Made by a program: the position numbers and the translations under genes. From Nocardioides anomalus (GTDB lineage: Bacteria; Actinomycetota; Actinomycetes; Propionibacteriales; Nocardioidaceae), in assembly GCF_011046535.1 (NCBI RefSeq), contig NZ_CP049257.1, positions 2,170,001-2,234,000 of the forward strand: a stretch of DNA of 64,000 nt, written 5' to 3'. The notes below the pieces were generated by a model. The model was not told the origin of the DNA and searched no databases. It saw only the letters and a list, made by a program, of their open reading frames with translations. Shown here one piece after another: positions 47,595-55,964 of this stretch; position 1 is the stretch's first letter, and every line of letters starts with the position of its first letter.

Positions 47595-47975
47595 GTGCCC
47601 AGGAAGCCGGGTGAGGACGGCGCGCCGGTCCTGCCTTTCTCCGACGCCGCGGCGTTCGACGCCTGGCTGGCCGAGCACCACGCCGAGCCGGCGGGCGTGT
47701 GGCTCAAGCTGGCCAAGAAGGCCTCGGGCCTCGCGTCGATGACCAGCGACGAGGCCGTCGACGTCGGTCTCTGCTGGGGCTGGGTCAGCGCGCAGCGGCT
47801 CGGCCTGGACGACGACCACTTCCTGCAGCGCTACGTCCCGCGCCGCCCCCGCAGCAACTGGTCGGAGCTCAACAAGCGCAAGGTCGCCGAGCTCACGGCG
47901 ACCGGGCGGATGCGGCCCCCCGGCCTGGCCGAGGTCGAGGCGGCCCGGGCGGACGGGCGCTGGGGCCCGGACTAG
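47595..47975 (+). CDS. YdeI/OmpD-associated family protein, C-terminally truncated
   Basis: A 126-residue protein matching the N-terminal two thirds of the YdeI-like family: AAFDAWLAEHHAEPAGVWLK, TSDEAVDVGLCWGWVSAQ and WSELNKRKVAELTATGRM. Typical members have about 190 residues and end in a further helical domain; here the frame stops right after DGRWGPD, and the convergent MarR gene begins immediately. The loss of the C-terminal domain looks like a real deletion, not a frameshift, because no frame downstream continues it. Function unknown. Confidence 0.8.
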   Translation: MPRKPGEDGAPVLPFSDAAAFDAWLAEHHAEPAGVWLKLAKKASGLASMTSDEAVDVGLCWGWVSAQRLGLDDDHFLQRYVPRRPRSNWSELNKRKVAELTATGRMRPPGLAEVEAARADGRWGPD

Positions 47976-48421
47976 TCCTCGGCCAGCTTGGCCAGGATGC
48001 GGGCCAGGTCGGCGCGTTCGGTGCGGGTCAGCCGCTCGAACATCCGCTCCGACTCCACGCCGCGGGCCCGGCGGACGTCCTCCGACAGCGCGCGACCGCG
48101 GTCGGTGAGCGAGACCAGGGTGGCCCGGCGGTCGGCCGGGTCGGGATCGCGCGCGACCAGCCCCTTCTCCTCCAGGGCGTCCACGACCTCGGTGGCCGAG
48201 CGCGGCGCGATCCGCAGCTGCTGGGCCAGCTCGGAGGCCCGCACTCCCCCGTCGTGCTGGGTGATCACCCGGATGGCGCGGACCTGCGACGGCGTCACGT
48301 CGTAGGACGCGAAGGCGGCCATCGCCGCGCTGCGAAGCCGGCGGGCGACGACGCCCAGGGCCTCCCCCAGCCCCTCACCCAGCCCCTCGACCGGCTCCGT
48401 CGGCACCTCGGACGCGGTCAC
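47972..48421 (-). CDS. MarR-family transcriptional regulator
   Basis: A 149-residue winged-helix regulator: YDVTPSQVRAIRVITQHDGG, recognition region ASELAQQLRIAPRSATEVVD, and wing RDPDPADRRATLVSLTDRGR. Probably represses itself and the divergent ABC exporter through the palindrome at 48452-48466. Such MarR/ABC pairs often respond to drugs. GTG 48421 is the start; the stop overlaps the truncated YdeI gene by three bases. Confidence 0.9.
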   Translation of the reverse strand: MTASEVPTEPVEGLGEGLGEALGVVARRLRSAAMAAFASYDVTPSQVRAIRVITQHDGGVRASELAQQLRIAPRSATEVVDALEEKGLVARDPDPADRRATLVSLTDRGRALSEDVRRARGVESERMFERLTRTERADLARILAKLAED

Positions 48422-48451
48422 GGGAATGATCCTAGCAGATTTGCTGTTGCA

Positions 48452-48466
48452 ACCTCATGATGAGGT
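48452..48466. promoter_or_regulatory. Perfect palindromic operator between MarR and ABC exporter
   Basis: ACCTCATGATGAGGT is a perfect 15-base palindrome (7-base arms, one central base), 30 bases upstream of the MarR start and 34 bases upstream of the ABC start. A further half-site (AACCTCA) follows at 48467-48473. Placement fits a MarR dimer acting on both genes. Confidence 0.72.
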
Positions 48467-48500
48467 AACCTCACCAATACGTCTTCCCGAGGAGGTCCCC

Positions 48501-50309
48501 ATGGAGACCACTCCCATGAACCCGAACCGCGGGGGCGGCGAACGCTTCCGCACCCCCGACAAGCCCACCGCCGCCGAGCGCCAGCAGGCGCGTGAGGTCT
48601 CGCTGCGCCGCATCGCGCGCCTGTTCACGCCGTACCGCTGGTCCGTCGCCGGCGTGGTGGCCATCATCGTCGCCGCGTCGGTCGTCGGCCTGGCCTCGCC
48701 GTTCCTGCTGCGGGCGGTCATCGACACCGCACTGCCCCAGCAGGACGTGCGCCTGCTCGTCCTGCTCACCGTCGGGATGGTCGCGGTCGCGGCCGTCACC
48801 TCGGTGCTCGGGGTCTGGCAGACCTGGATCAGCACCCAGATCGGTCAGCGCGTCATGCACGGGCTGCGCACCGACGTCTTCGCCCACCTCCAGCGCCAGT
48901 CGCTGGCCTTCTTCACCCGCACGCGCACCGGCGAGGTGCAGTCGCGGATCACCAACGACATCGGCGGCATGCAGAGCGTGGTCACCTCGACCGCGACCAG
49001 CATCGCCTCCAACCTCACCACCACCGTGGCGACCGCCGTGGCCATGGTCGCGCTGTCCTGGCGCCTGGCCCTCATCTCGCTCGTCGTCCTCCCGCCCGCC
49101 ATCTGGCTGAGCCGCAAGGTCGCGCGGATGCGCCGCGAGATCACCACCGAGCAGCAGCGCGAGCTGGCCGACCTCAACGTCACCATCGAGGAGAGCCTCT
49201 CGGTGAACGGCGTGCAGCTGGCCAAGGCGCTCGGCGCCGGCCCGGCCCTGGTGGAGCGGTTCACCGCGTCCTCCACCCGGCTCATCGACCTCGAGCTGCG
49301 CTCGGCGCTGGCCGGTCGCTGGCGGATGGCCGCGATGAGCGTGCTCTTCGCCGCGATCCCCGCGGTCATCTACCTCAGCGCCGGGCTGCCGATGACCCGC
49401 GGCACCATGACCATCGGCACCCTGATCGCCTTCACCGCACTGCAGGGCCAGCTGTTCCGCCCGCTCATGGGGCTGCTCAACACCGGCGTGCAGGTGGTCA
49501 GCTCGCTGGCGCTGTTCCAGCGCGTCTTCGAGTACCTCGACCTCCCCGTCGACATCGACGAGCCCGCCGACCCGGTCCACCTCACCGCACCCCGCGGTCA
49601 CGTGCGCTTCGAGCACGTCGGCTTCTCCTACCCCGACGCCGACCGGCCCGCGCTGGCCGACGTGAGCCTCGACGTACCGGCCGGCACCACGCTGGCCCTG
49701 GTCGGCGAGACCGGCTCGGGCAAGACCACGCTGGGCTCGCTCGTGGCCCGGCTGCACGACCCGACCGAGGGCCGGGTGCTCATCGACGGCGTCGACGTGC
49801 GCCGCGTCCCGCTGGCCGAGCTGGCCGAGGTCGTCGGCATCGTCAGCCAGGAGACCTACCTGCTGCACACGACGGTGCGCGAGAACCTGCGCTACGCCAG
49901 GCCCGACGCCACCGACGCCGAGCTCGAGCAGGCGGCCCGCGCCGCGCGGATCCACGACCTCATCGCCTCGCTGCCCGACGGCTACGACACCGTCGTGGGC
50001 TCGCGCGGCCACCGGTTCTCCGGCGGCGAGAAGCAGCGGCTGGCCATCGCCCGCACCCTGCTGCGCAACCCGAAGGTGCTGGTCCTCGACGAGGCCACCA
50101 GCGCCCTGGACACCGAGACCGAGCGCGCGGTCCAGGAGGCCTTCGACGCGCTGGCCGAGGGCCGCACGACGATCACCATCGCCCACCGGCTCTCCACCGT
50201 CCGCGACGCCGACCAGATCGTGGTCCTCGACCACGGTCGGGTGGTGGAGCAGGGCACGCACGCCTCGCTGCTCGCCGACGAGGGCCGGTACGCCACGCTG
50301 GCCGCGTGA
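48501..50309 (+). CDS. ABC exporter, fused membrane and ATPase domains
   Basis: A 602-residue half-transporter of the MsbA/LmrA type. Six membrane segments (about residues 40-320) precede the nucleotide-binding domain with Walker A GETGSGKTT, Q-loop VSQETYLLH, signature FSGGEKQRLAIA, Walker B and D-loop LVLDEATSALD, and the switch His in TIAHRLS. It acts as a homodimer or with another half. GAGGAGG at 48489-48495 supports ATG 48501. Drug or lipid export is inferred from the adjacent MarR. The stop overlaps the next gene. Confidence 0.93.
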   Translation: METTPMNPNRGGGERFRTPDKPTAAERQQAREVSLRRIARLFTPYRWSVAGVVAIIVAASVVGLASPFLLRAVIDTALPQQDVRLLVLLTVGMVAVAAVTSVLGVWQTWISTQIGQRVMHGLRTDVFAHLQRQSLAFFTRTRTGEVQSRITNDIGGMQSVVTSTATSIASNLTTTVATAVAMVALSWRLALISLVVLPPAIWLSRKVARMRREITTEQQRELADLNVTIEESLSVNGVQLAKALGAGPALVERFTASSTRLIDLELRSALAGRWRMAAMSVLFAAIPAVIYLSAGLPMTRGTMTIGTLIAFTALQGQLFRPLMGLLNTGVQVVSSLALFQRVFEYLDLPVDIDEPADPVHLTAPRGHVRFEHVGFSYPDADRPALADVSLDVPAGTTLALVGETGSGKTTLGSLVARLHDPTEGRVLIDGVDVRRVPLAELAEVVGIVSQETYLLHTTVRENLRYARPDATDAELEQAARAARIHDLIASLPDGYDTVVGSRGHRFSGGEKQRLAIARTLLRNPKVLVLDEATSALDTETERAVQEAFDALAEGRTTITIAHRLSTVRDADQIVVLDHGRVVEQGTHASLLADEGRYATLAA

Positions 50310-51016
50310 GCGCCAGCATCGAGCCGACCGAGCGGCCGGACGCCTACCTCGTGCAGGTGGGCGGCCGGCCGCAGTCGTACGTCGACCTGGCCGACCCCAC
50401 CCGGCTGGAGTTCGACTACGTGCGCCGCATCGGCGACGTCCTCGACGCGTTCCGACCGGCCGGCGAGCCGGTCCGCGTCCTGCACGTCGGCGGGGCCGGG
50501 CTCACGCTGCCGCGCTACGTCGCGCACACGCGCCCGCGCTCGGCGCAGGTGGTGCTCGAGCCGGACGCGGAGCTGACCGAGCTGGTCCGCCGCGAGCTGC
50601 CGCTGCCCCGCCAGAGCGGCATCAAGGTCCGGGCCGTGGACGGCCTCGCCGGCCTGGCCGGGGTCCGCGAGCACACCCAGGACGCCGTGGTCGTCGACGC
50701 GTTCGTGGACGGTCTGGTGCCGCCGGAGCTGGTCTCGGCCGGGTGCGTGGCGCAGTACGCCCGGGTGCTCGCGCCCGGCGGTGTGCTCCTGCTCAACCTG
50801 GTCGACCGGGCGCCGTTCGCCGAGGCCCGCCGGGCGGTGGCGGCGGTCCGCACCGCGCTGCCGGTGCCGGTCGTCGGCGCCGAGACCGCCACCCTGCGCG
50901 GCAAGCGCTCCGGCAACGTCCTGGTGGTGGCCGGCGCCGACGTGCCGCTCACCGGCGGGCGGGACTACCGGGTCTTCCGCGGCGCGCAGGTCGGCGATGC
51001 GTTCGGTGGCGGCTAG
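50306..51016 (+). CDS. Spermidine synthase-like methyltransferase-fold protein
   Basis: A 236-residue protein with the Rossmann-like core of polyamine synthases: QSYVDLADPTRLEFDYVRRI, VRVLHVGGAGLTLPRYVAHT, QVVLEPDAELTELVRREL and DAVVVDAFVDGLVPPEL. True spermidine synthases carry GGGDG and D-x-D-D substrate residues that are changed here, so the reaction is uncertain. The GTG overlaps the ABC exporter stop (GTGA). Confidence 0.82.
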   Translation: MSASIEPTERPDAYLVQVGGRPQSYVDLADPTRLEFDYVRRIGDVLDAFRPAGEPVRVLHVGGAGLTLPRYVAHTRPRSAQVVLEPDAELTELVRRELPLPRQSGIKVRAVDGLAGLAGVREHTQDAVVVDAFVDGLVPPELVSAGCVAQYARVLAPGGVLLLNLVDRAPFAEARRAVAAVRTALPVPVVGAETATLRGKRSGNVLVVAGADVPLTGGRDYRVFRGAQVGDAFGGG

Positions 51017-51026
51017 GTTCGGGCGG

Positions 51027-51665
51027 GTGCCCCTCTCCTTCGCCCACGACGAGGCCGCGGTCGCGCTGACCGCCCAGGTCGAGGCCTTCACGGCGGCGGC
51101 CGGCGCGCTCGGCGACTGGGAGCTGCTGGCCGCCTCGCGCGCCCACGGCTGGAGCCGGCTCGAGGTGGTGACCCACGTCCGGCTCGGGCTGGAGGAGCTC
51201 GTCCTGGGCGCGGTCCCGACCGACGAGGCGCCGGACCGCGACGCCGCGACCTACTGGTCCGGCCACCCCGACGACCGCGACGACGACCCCGTGCCGCACG
51301 TGCTCTGGCTGCGTCGCGTGGCCTCGGCCCACCAGCGGCCGTCCGCCGCGGTCCGGCTGCTCGAACGGGCGCGGGACGGGGTCGCCGCGTGGCTGCGCAC
51401 GCTGCCGGAGGGCGTGGCCGGCTTCCAGGGCGGGCGGCTGAGCACCGGCGACCTGCTGGCCACCTGGGTGGTCGAGCTGGCCGTGCACCAGCTCGACCTG
51501 GACCTCCCGGACGACACCCCGCCCGGGCTGCCCTGGACCCGCGCCACGCTCGAGGCGCTGGCGGGTGCGCCGCTCCCGGCCGGCCTGGACGACCGCACCG
51601 CGGTGCTGGCCGGCCTCGGTCGTGAGCCGGCCGACCTGGGGCCGGCGTACCCGGTGAGCCTCTAG
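51027..51665 (+). CDS. Maleylpyruvate isomerase-like (DinB-fold) protein
   Basis: A 212-residue helical protein with the mycothiol-dependent maleylpyruvate isomerase N-terminal pattern: HGWSRLEVVTHVRLGLEEL and STGDLLATWVVELAVHQLDL, where the spaced His residues form the DinB-type metal site. Such proteins use mycothiol, the actinobacterial thiol, but the substrate is unknown. GTG 51027 is chosen. Its stop overlaps the convergent LLM oxidoreductase gene. Confidence 0.83.
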   Translation: MPLSFAHDEAAVALTAQVEAFTAAAGALGDWELLAASRAHGWSRLEVVTHVRLGLEELVLGAVPTDEAPDRDAATYWSGHPDDRDDDPVPHVLWLRRVASAHQRPSAAVRLLERARDGVAAWLRTLPEGVAGFQGGRLSTGDLLATWVVELAVHQLDLDLPDDTPPGLPWTRATLEALAGAPLPAGLDDRTAVLAGLGREPADLGPAYPVSL

Positions 51666-52528
51666 AGCTCGGCCAGACCCGGGACGACCTTCTCGGCCAC
51701 CTCGGTGGTCCAGGCGACGGGGTCGTCGCCCATCGGGCCGAGGGTGATCATCGAGATGCCGAGCTCGGCGAAGGGCCGCATCGAGGTCACGAAGCCGTCC
51801 GGGTCCTGGGTCGGGTCGGCCTGGGCGATCATGGTCTTCTCGATCGCGTCGTAGTCGGTGCCGAGGTCGTCGCAGTGCCCGCGCAGCACGTCGAGCTTGT
51901 GGCGGACCTCGTCGGGCTCCCCGCCGAAGATGTTGCAGGCGTCGGCGTACTGCGCGACCAGCCGCAGCGTCTTCTTCTCCCCGCTGCCGCCGATCATGAT
52001 CGGCACCTTGCGCTGCACCGGCGGGGGCACGTTGACGGGCTCCACGAGCGAGTAGTGCGTCCCGGCGTACGGCGTCTGGTCGCCGTCGAAGAGCTGCCGG
52101 GTGATCTGGAGGGTCTCCTCGAGCCGCTCGTAGCGCTCCTTGAGCGGCGGGAACGGCACGCCGAGGCCGCGGTGCTCACGGTCGTACCAGGCCGCGCCGA
52201 TGCCGAGCATGGCCCGACCGCCGGAGAGCACGTCGAGCGTGGTCACGGTCTTGGCCAGCAGCCCGGGGTGGCGGTAGGTCACGCCGGTGACCAGCAGGCT
52301 GAGCCGCAGCCGCTCGGTGACGGCCGCGAGGTAGCCGAGGGTGGTGTAGCCCTCGAGCATCGGCTCGGACGGGCCGCCGAGCTGCTCCATCTGGAACCAG
52401 TGGTCCATCACGGTCAGCTGGGCGACCCCGCCCTGGTCGGCGACGCGGGCGGTCTCGGTGAGCCGCTCGGTGAGCCGGTGCTGCCAGTCGGGGTGGGAGA
52501 AGTTCGCGTAGTGGACGCCGAGGTGCAC
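51662..52528 (-). CDS. LLM-class F420-dependent oxidoreductase
   Basis: A 288-residue luciferase-like TIM barrel: HLGVHYANFSHPDWQ, QLTVMDHWFQMEQLGGPSEP, LLVTGVTYRHPGLLAKTVTT, GRAMLGIGAAWYDREHRGLG and PIMIGGSGEKKTLRLVAQYA. This layout is typical of the actinobacterial group that uses coenzyme F420. Substrate unknown. GTG 52528 gives the N-terminal strand; an out-of-frame ATG overlaps it. Confidence 0.92.
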   Translation of the reverse strand: MHLGVHYANFSHPDWQHRLTERLTETARVADQGGVAQLTVMDHWFQMEQLGGPSEPMLEGYTTLGYLAAVTERLRLSLLVTGVTYRHPGLLAKTVTTLDVLSGGRAMLGIGAAWYDREHRGLGVPFPPLKERYERLEETLQITRQLFDGDQTPYAGTHYSLVEPVNVPPPVQRKVPIMIGGSGEKKTLRLVAQYADACNIFGGEPDEVRHKLDVLRGHCDDLGTDYDAIEKTMIAQADPTQDPDGFVTSMRPFAELGISMITLGPMGDDPVAWTTEVAEKVVPGLAEL

Positions 52529-52568
52529 ATCACGACCGTAGCCCCTGACCGGTGGGTACCAAGCCGAC

Positions 52569-52787
52569 ATGAGCGCACACAGCAGCGAGGAGCTCGAGGC
52601 CATCCAGGCGGTCGTGGACCGCGTCACGTCCTGGCAGGACGGCGCCACGGAGGGCACCGTCCTCGAGGAGCTCGGCAAGGGCTTCGCCGAGACCGGGGTC
52701 GAGGTCAGCGACGAGGAGAAGAAGAAGCTGGCCGACGCCATCGAGGACGAGCACGGCGCCGTGCAGGCCGCCGACGTCTTGTCCTGA
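52569..52787 (+). CDS. Small acidic hypothetical protein
   Basis: A 72-residue acidic, helical protein (ELEAIQAVVDRVTSWQDGAT, EVSDEEKKKLADAIEDEHGA). No family recognised. ATG 52569 is divergent from the LLM gene with 40 bases between. Its stop overlaps the ATG of the next gene (TGATG), so the two are co-translated and may work together. Confidence 0.7.
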   Translation: MSAHSSEELEAIQAVVDRVTSWQDGATEGTVLEELGKGFAETGVEVSDEEKKKLADAIEDEHGAVQAADVLS

Positions 52788-53266
52788 TGGCCGACGACTA
52801 CGACGCGCGCGAGCCCGACGACAGCCAGCAGCTGGAGGAGCACCAGCGGCCCGACGGGGTGAGCGACGCGACGGTCGAGGCCCTGGGCAAGCTCTCGGAG
52901 GCCTTCGAGGCCATCGAGGAGGCGCGCGGGATGCTCTACGCCTTCCACCGGCGCACCGGCACCGGCGACCTCGCGCTCGGCGAGGCCGTCGACCTGTTCC
53001 GCCGCGCGGGGCACGAGGAGCTGGCTCAGACCCTCGAGACCGACCTGCTCGGCCAGAACATGCTGCAGGGCCGCTGGACCTTCCAGATCGTCGAGGAGTA
53101 CGACCAGACCTACTACGCGAAGTTCAGGGAGCTCGAGCAGCGGGCCCGCGACGAGCTCGTGGGCGGGCGGCGACACGTCTTCGAGGCCGAGACCAAGGAG
53201 CGCGAGCGCACCCGCGGCCACCCCGACCACGAGGCCACGCCCGCGGGCGGGCCGCAGGGCTCCTAG
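52787..53266 (+). CDS. Conserved hypothetical helical protein
   Basis: A 159-residue highly charged protein, helical in the middle (ATVEALGKLSEAFEAIEEAR, YAFHRRTGTGDLALGEAVDL) with a Tyr/Gln patch (WTFQIVEEYDQTYYAKFREL) and a disordered His/Pro/Gly tail. I have seen similar unannotated proteins in actinobacteria but know no function. It is coupled to the small acidic gene upstream, and its end overlaps the convergent pentapeptide gene by four bases. Confidence 0.75.
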   Translation: MADDYDAREPDDSQQLEEHQRPDGVSDATVEALGKLSEAFEAIEEARGMLYAFHRRTGTGDLALGEAVDLFRRAGHEELAQTLETDLLGQNMLQGRWTFQIVEEYDQTYYAKFRELEQRARDELVGGRRHVFEAETKERERTRGHPDHEATPAGGPQGS

Positions 53267-54036
53267 ACCCAGGGCGCGGGCCGGCGCAGCCCCGGCGGCA
53301 GCGCCGTCGTCGCACTCCCCCGGGCCGCGTTGAGCTGCGGCTGGGTGAGGAACAGCGTCGTCGACAGGTCCGCCCCGGACACGTCCGCATCGCGCAGGTC
53401 CGCGCCGAGCAGGTCGGTGCGGTCGAGCACGCAGTCGCGCAGGTCGGCAGCGACCAGCAGGGCACCGCGCAGCTCGGCCCGGGCCAGGTCGGTCCCGCGC
53501 AGGTCGCGCCCGAGCCAGTCCTGCCCGGCGTACGACGGGCCGTCCTCGCGCACCGTCGCGCTCACCTCGCGCAGCGCGGCGCCCACGTGCGCCTGGAGGA
53601 GGTCGAGCTCGGTGTCCAGGATCTCCGCCGACGTCCCCGAGCGCTGCCGGTCGACGCCGGCCCGCAGCGCGGCCAGCGCCGGCGAGGGCACCAGGGCGGC
53701 CGCCTGGTCGAGCAGCACGAGCATCTCGTGCAGGCGCTGGACCACCGCGAAGACCTCGAACATCTCGGCGCCACCCTCGGGGTCGTCGCGCCACGACGCC
53801 CCGGCGTACACCTCCTGGGTGACGTGCTGACCGGCGCCGAAGCACTCGTAGGTCGTGCACCCGCTCATCCCGACCTGGAGCAGCTCGGCGTGGATGCGGC
53901 AGGCGTAGGTCGACCCGAGGTGGCGGCACGGCTCGCCCGCGTCCTTGGCGAACGCGAACCCGGCCGACTCGCGGAACGGCAGCGCCACGCAGCACAGGCC
54001 GACGCAGCGGCTGCAGTCCGGGGCGAGGGTGCTCAC
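53263..54036 (-). CDS. Pentapeptide-repeat protein with N-terminal Cys cluster
   Basis: A 257-residue protein. The N-terminus has a Cys-rich section (DCSRCVGLCCVALPF, EPCRHLG, YACRIH, GCTTYECFG) that looks like the YkgJ-type metal-binding pattern. The C-terminal part has A(D/N)LxG repeats (LRGTDLARAELRGALLVAAD and LLGADLRDADVSGADLS) forming a short right-handed beta helix. The pairing of a Cys cluster with pentapeptides is known in a few actinobacterial proteins; role unknown. GTG 54036 starts it, 23 bases from the divergent reductase gene. Confidence 0.85.
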   Translation of the reverse strand: MSTLAPDCSRCVGLCCVALPFRESAGFAFAKDAGEPCRHLGSTYACRIHAELLQVGMSGCTTYECFGAGQHVTQEVYAGASWRDDPEGGAEMFEVFAVVQRLHEMLVLLDQAAALVPSPALAALRAGVDRQRSGTSAEILDTELDLLQAHVGAALREVSATVREDGPSYAGQDWLGRDLRGTDLARAELRGALLVAADLRDCVLDRTDLLGADLRDADVSGADLSTTLFLTQPQLNAARGSATTALPPGLRRPAPWV

Positions 54037-54059
54037 GCTCCATGGTTACCGTGCCGGGC

Positions 54060-54902
54060 ATGAGCCTCGCGCGCACCCCCCGACAGCTGAACGACGGCAC
54101 GACCATCCCCGCGGTGGGCTTCGGCACCTCCGGCCTCAAGGGCGACGACGCCGTCCAGGGCGTGCTGAGCGCCCTGGAGAAGGGCTACCGGCTCATCGAC
54201 ACCGCGGTGAACTACGGCAACGAGGCCGAGGTCGGCGAGGCCATCCGCCGCTCCGACGTGCCGCGCGACGAGATCGTGGTGACCAGCAAGATCCCGGGCC
54301 GCGCGCACGCCTTCGACGACGCGATCGCCAGCACCCGGGTGTCGCTGGACAAGCTGGGCCTGGACCGGATCGACGTGCACCTCATCCACTGGCCCAACCC
54401 CGACCGCGACCTGTACGCCCAGACGTGGCGGGCCCTGGTCCAGCTGCGCGACGAGGGGCTGGTCCGCTCGCCCGGCGTCTCCAACTTCACCGAGGCCCAC
54501 CTGCGCCGGGTCGTCGACGAGACCGGTGTGACGCCGGTGCTCAACCAGATCGAGCTGCACCCCTACTTCCCGCAGGACGAGATGCGCCGCGTCCACGACG
54601 AGCTCGGAGTGGTGACCGAGGCGTGGAGCCCGTTCGCGCGCAAGCAGGCCGTCTTCGACGAGCAGCCCGTCCAGGCGGCCGCCGAGGCCCACGGCGTCAC
54701 GCCCGGCCAGGTCATCCTGCGCTGGCACCTCCAGCTCGGCACCCTGCCCATCCCCAAGTCGGCCACGCCCTCGCGCCAGGAGCAGAACCTCGACCTCGAG
54801 GGCTTCGAGCTCACCGACGACGAGGTCACCGCGATCAGCGGCTTGGCCCGGCCGGACGGCCGCTGGTTCGACGGCGACCCCGAGACGCACGAGGAGCTGT
54901 GA
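54060..54902 (+). CDS. Aldo/keto reductase
   Basis: A 280-residue NADPH-dependent TIM-barrel reductase of the AKR5 type. The catalytic tetrad is visible as Asp (YRLIDTAVNYGNE), Tyr (NYGNE), Lys (VTSKIPG) and His (DVHLIHWPNP). The cofactor-binding end is IPKSATPSRQEQNLDL. It reduces aldehydes or 2,5-diketo sugars; exact substrate unknown. ATG 54060 gives the usual N-terminus (LNDGTTIPAVGFGT); ATG 54042 is in frame too. Its stop overlaps the next gene. Confidence 0.93.
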   Translation: MSLARTPRQLNDGTTIPAVGFGTSGLKGDDAVQGVLSALEKGYRLIDTAVNYGNEAEVGEAIRRSDVPRDEIVVTSKIPGRAHAFDDAIASTRVSLDKLGLDRIDVHLIHWPNPDRDLYAQTWRALVQLRDEGLVRSPGVSNFTEAHLRRVVDETGVTPVLNQIELHPYFPQDEMRRVHDELGVVTEAWSPFARKQAVFDEQPVQAAAEAHGVTPGQVILRWHLQLGTLPIPKSATPSRQEQNLDLEGFELTDDEVTAISGLARPDGRWFDGDPETHEEL

Positions 54903-55960
54903 GCGGCGCTCCCCGCACGCCGTACCTCCGCCTGGACCTGGCGCGGGTCCGGCGCAACGTCACGCGGACCCAGGAGTGGGCCGCGTCCCGAGGGCTGTCG
55001 TTGAGGCCGCACGGCAAGACGCACAAGTCGCCCGACGTCGCCCGGCTCCAGCTCGAGGCCGGGGCCGTCGGGCTCACCGTGGCCACCGTCGGCGAGGCCG
55101 AGGTCTTCGCCGAGCACGGCTGCGACGACCTGTTCGTGGCCTACCCGCTCTGGCTGGACGACGAGCGTGCGGCCCGGCTCCGCGACCTGGCCGAGCGGGC
55201 CACGGTCGCCATCGGCGTGGACTCCGTCGACGGAGCCGCCCGCGCCGGCCGGCTGCTCGCGCCGTACGGCGTGGAGGTGGTCGTCGAGGTCGACTCCGGC
55301 CAGCACCGCACCGGCGTGCGCCCCGAGGAGGCCGGCGCCGTGGCGGCCGCCGCAGCGCGGTCCGGGCTCATCGTGCGCGGGGTGTTCACCTTCCCCGGGC
55401 ACTCCTACTCCCCCGACGGGCGGGCCGCGGCCGCCGCCGACGAGTCCCGCGCGCTGGCCACCGCGCGGGACTCCCTCGCCCGCGAGGCACTGGACGCCGC
55501 CGTGCTGAGCGGCGGCTCGACGCCCAGCCTGTCCGCCACCGACGCCTCGGTGGTGACCGAGTCCCGACCCGGCGTCTACGTCTTCGGCGACGCCCAGCAG
55601 TGGGAGCTCGGCGCGGTCGCCCCCGATGACGTCGCCCTCACCTGCCGCGCCACGGTCGTCAGCCACGCCGGCGGCCGCGCCGTGCTGGACTCCGGCGGCA
55701 AGGCCCTCGCCGCCGACCGCGCGGCGTACAACACCGGCCACGGGCGCCTGCCCGACCACCCCGACGCCCGCATCGTGCTGCTGTCCGAGCACCACGCGGT
55801 CGTCGACCTGGCCGGCGCGCCGCTGCCGCCCGTCGGCTCCGAGGTCGACGTGGTCCCCAACCACTGCTGCGCCGCGGTCAACCTGGCCGAGCAGCTGTGG
55901 GTCGACGAGGACGGCGGGCTGCGGCCCTGGCCGGTGGCGGCACGGGGCCGGAACAGCTGA
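54899..55960 (+). CDS. D-threonine aldolase-like / alanine racemase-fold enzyme
   Basis: A 353-residue fold-III PLP enzyme. The PLP lysine is in SLRPHGKTHKSPDVARLQ, the barrel carries VVVEVDSGQHRTGVRPEEAG, and the metal-binding His-Cys pair is in VVPNHCCAAVNLAEQL. These match low-specificity D-threonine aldolases and DSD1-type D-serine dehydratases; the exact reaction cannot be decided. GTG 54899 overlaps the reductase stop, so an aldolase-reductase pair acting on one substrate is possible. Confidence 0.88.
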   Translation: MSGAPRTPYLRLDLARVRRNVTRTQEWAASRGLSLRPHGKTHKSPDVARLQLEAGAVGLTVATVGEAEVFAEHGCDDLFVAYPLWLDDERAARLRDLAERATVAIGVDSVDGAARAGRLLAPYGVEVVVEVDSGQHRTGVRPEEAGAVAAAAARSGLIVRGVFTFPGHSYSPDGRAAAAADESRALATARDSLAREALDAAVLSGGSTPSLSATDASVVTESRPGVYVFGDAQQWELGAVAPDDVALTCRATVVSHAGGRAVLDSGGKALAADRAAYNTGHGRLPDHPDARIVLLSEHHAVVDLAGAPLPPVGSEVDVVPNHCCAAVNLAEQLWVDEDGGLRPWPVAARGRNS

Positions 55961-55964
55961 CCAG

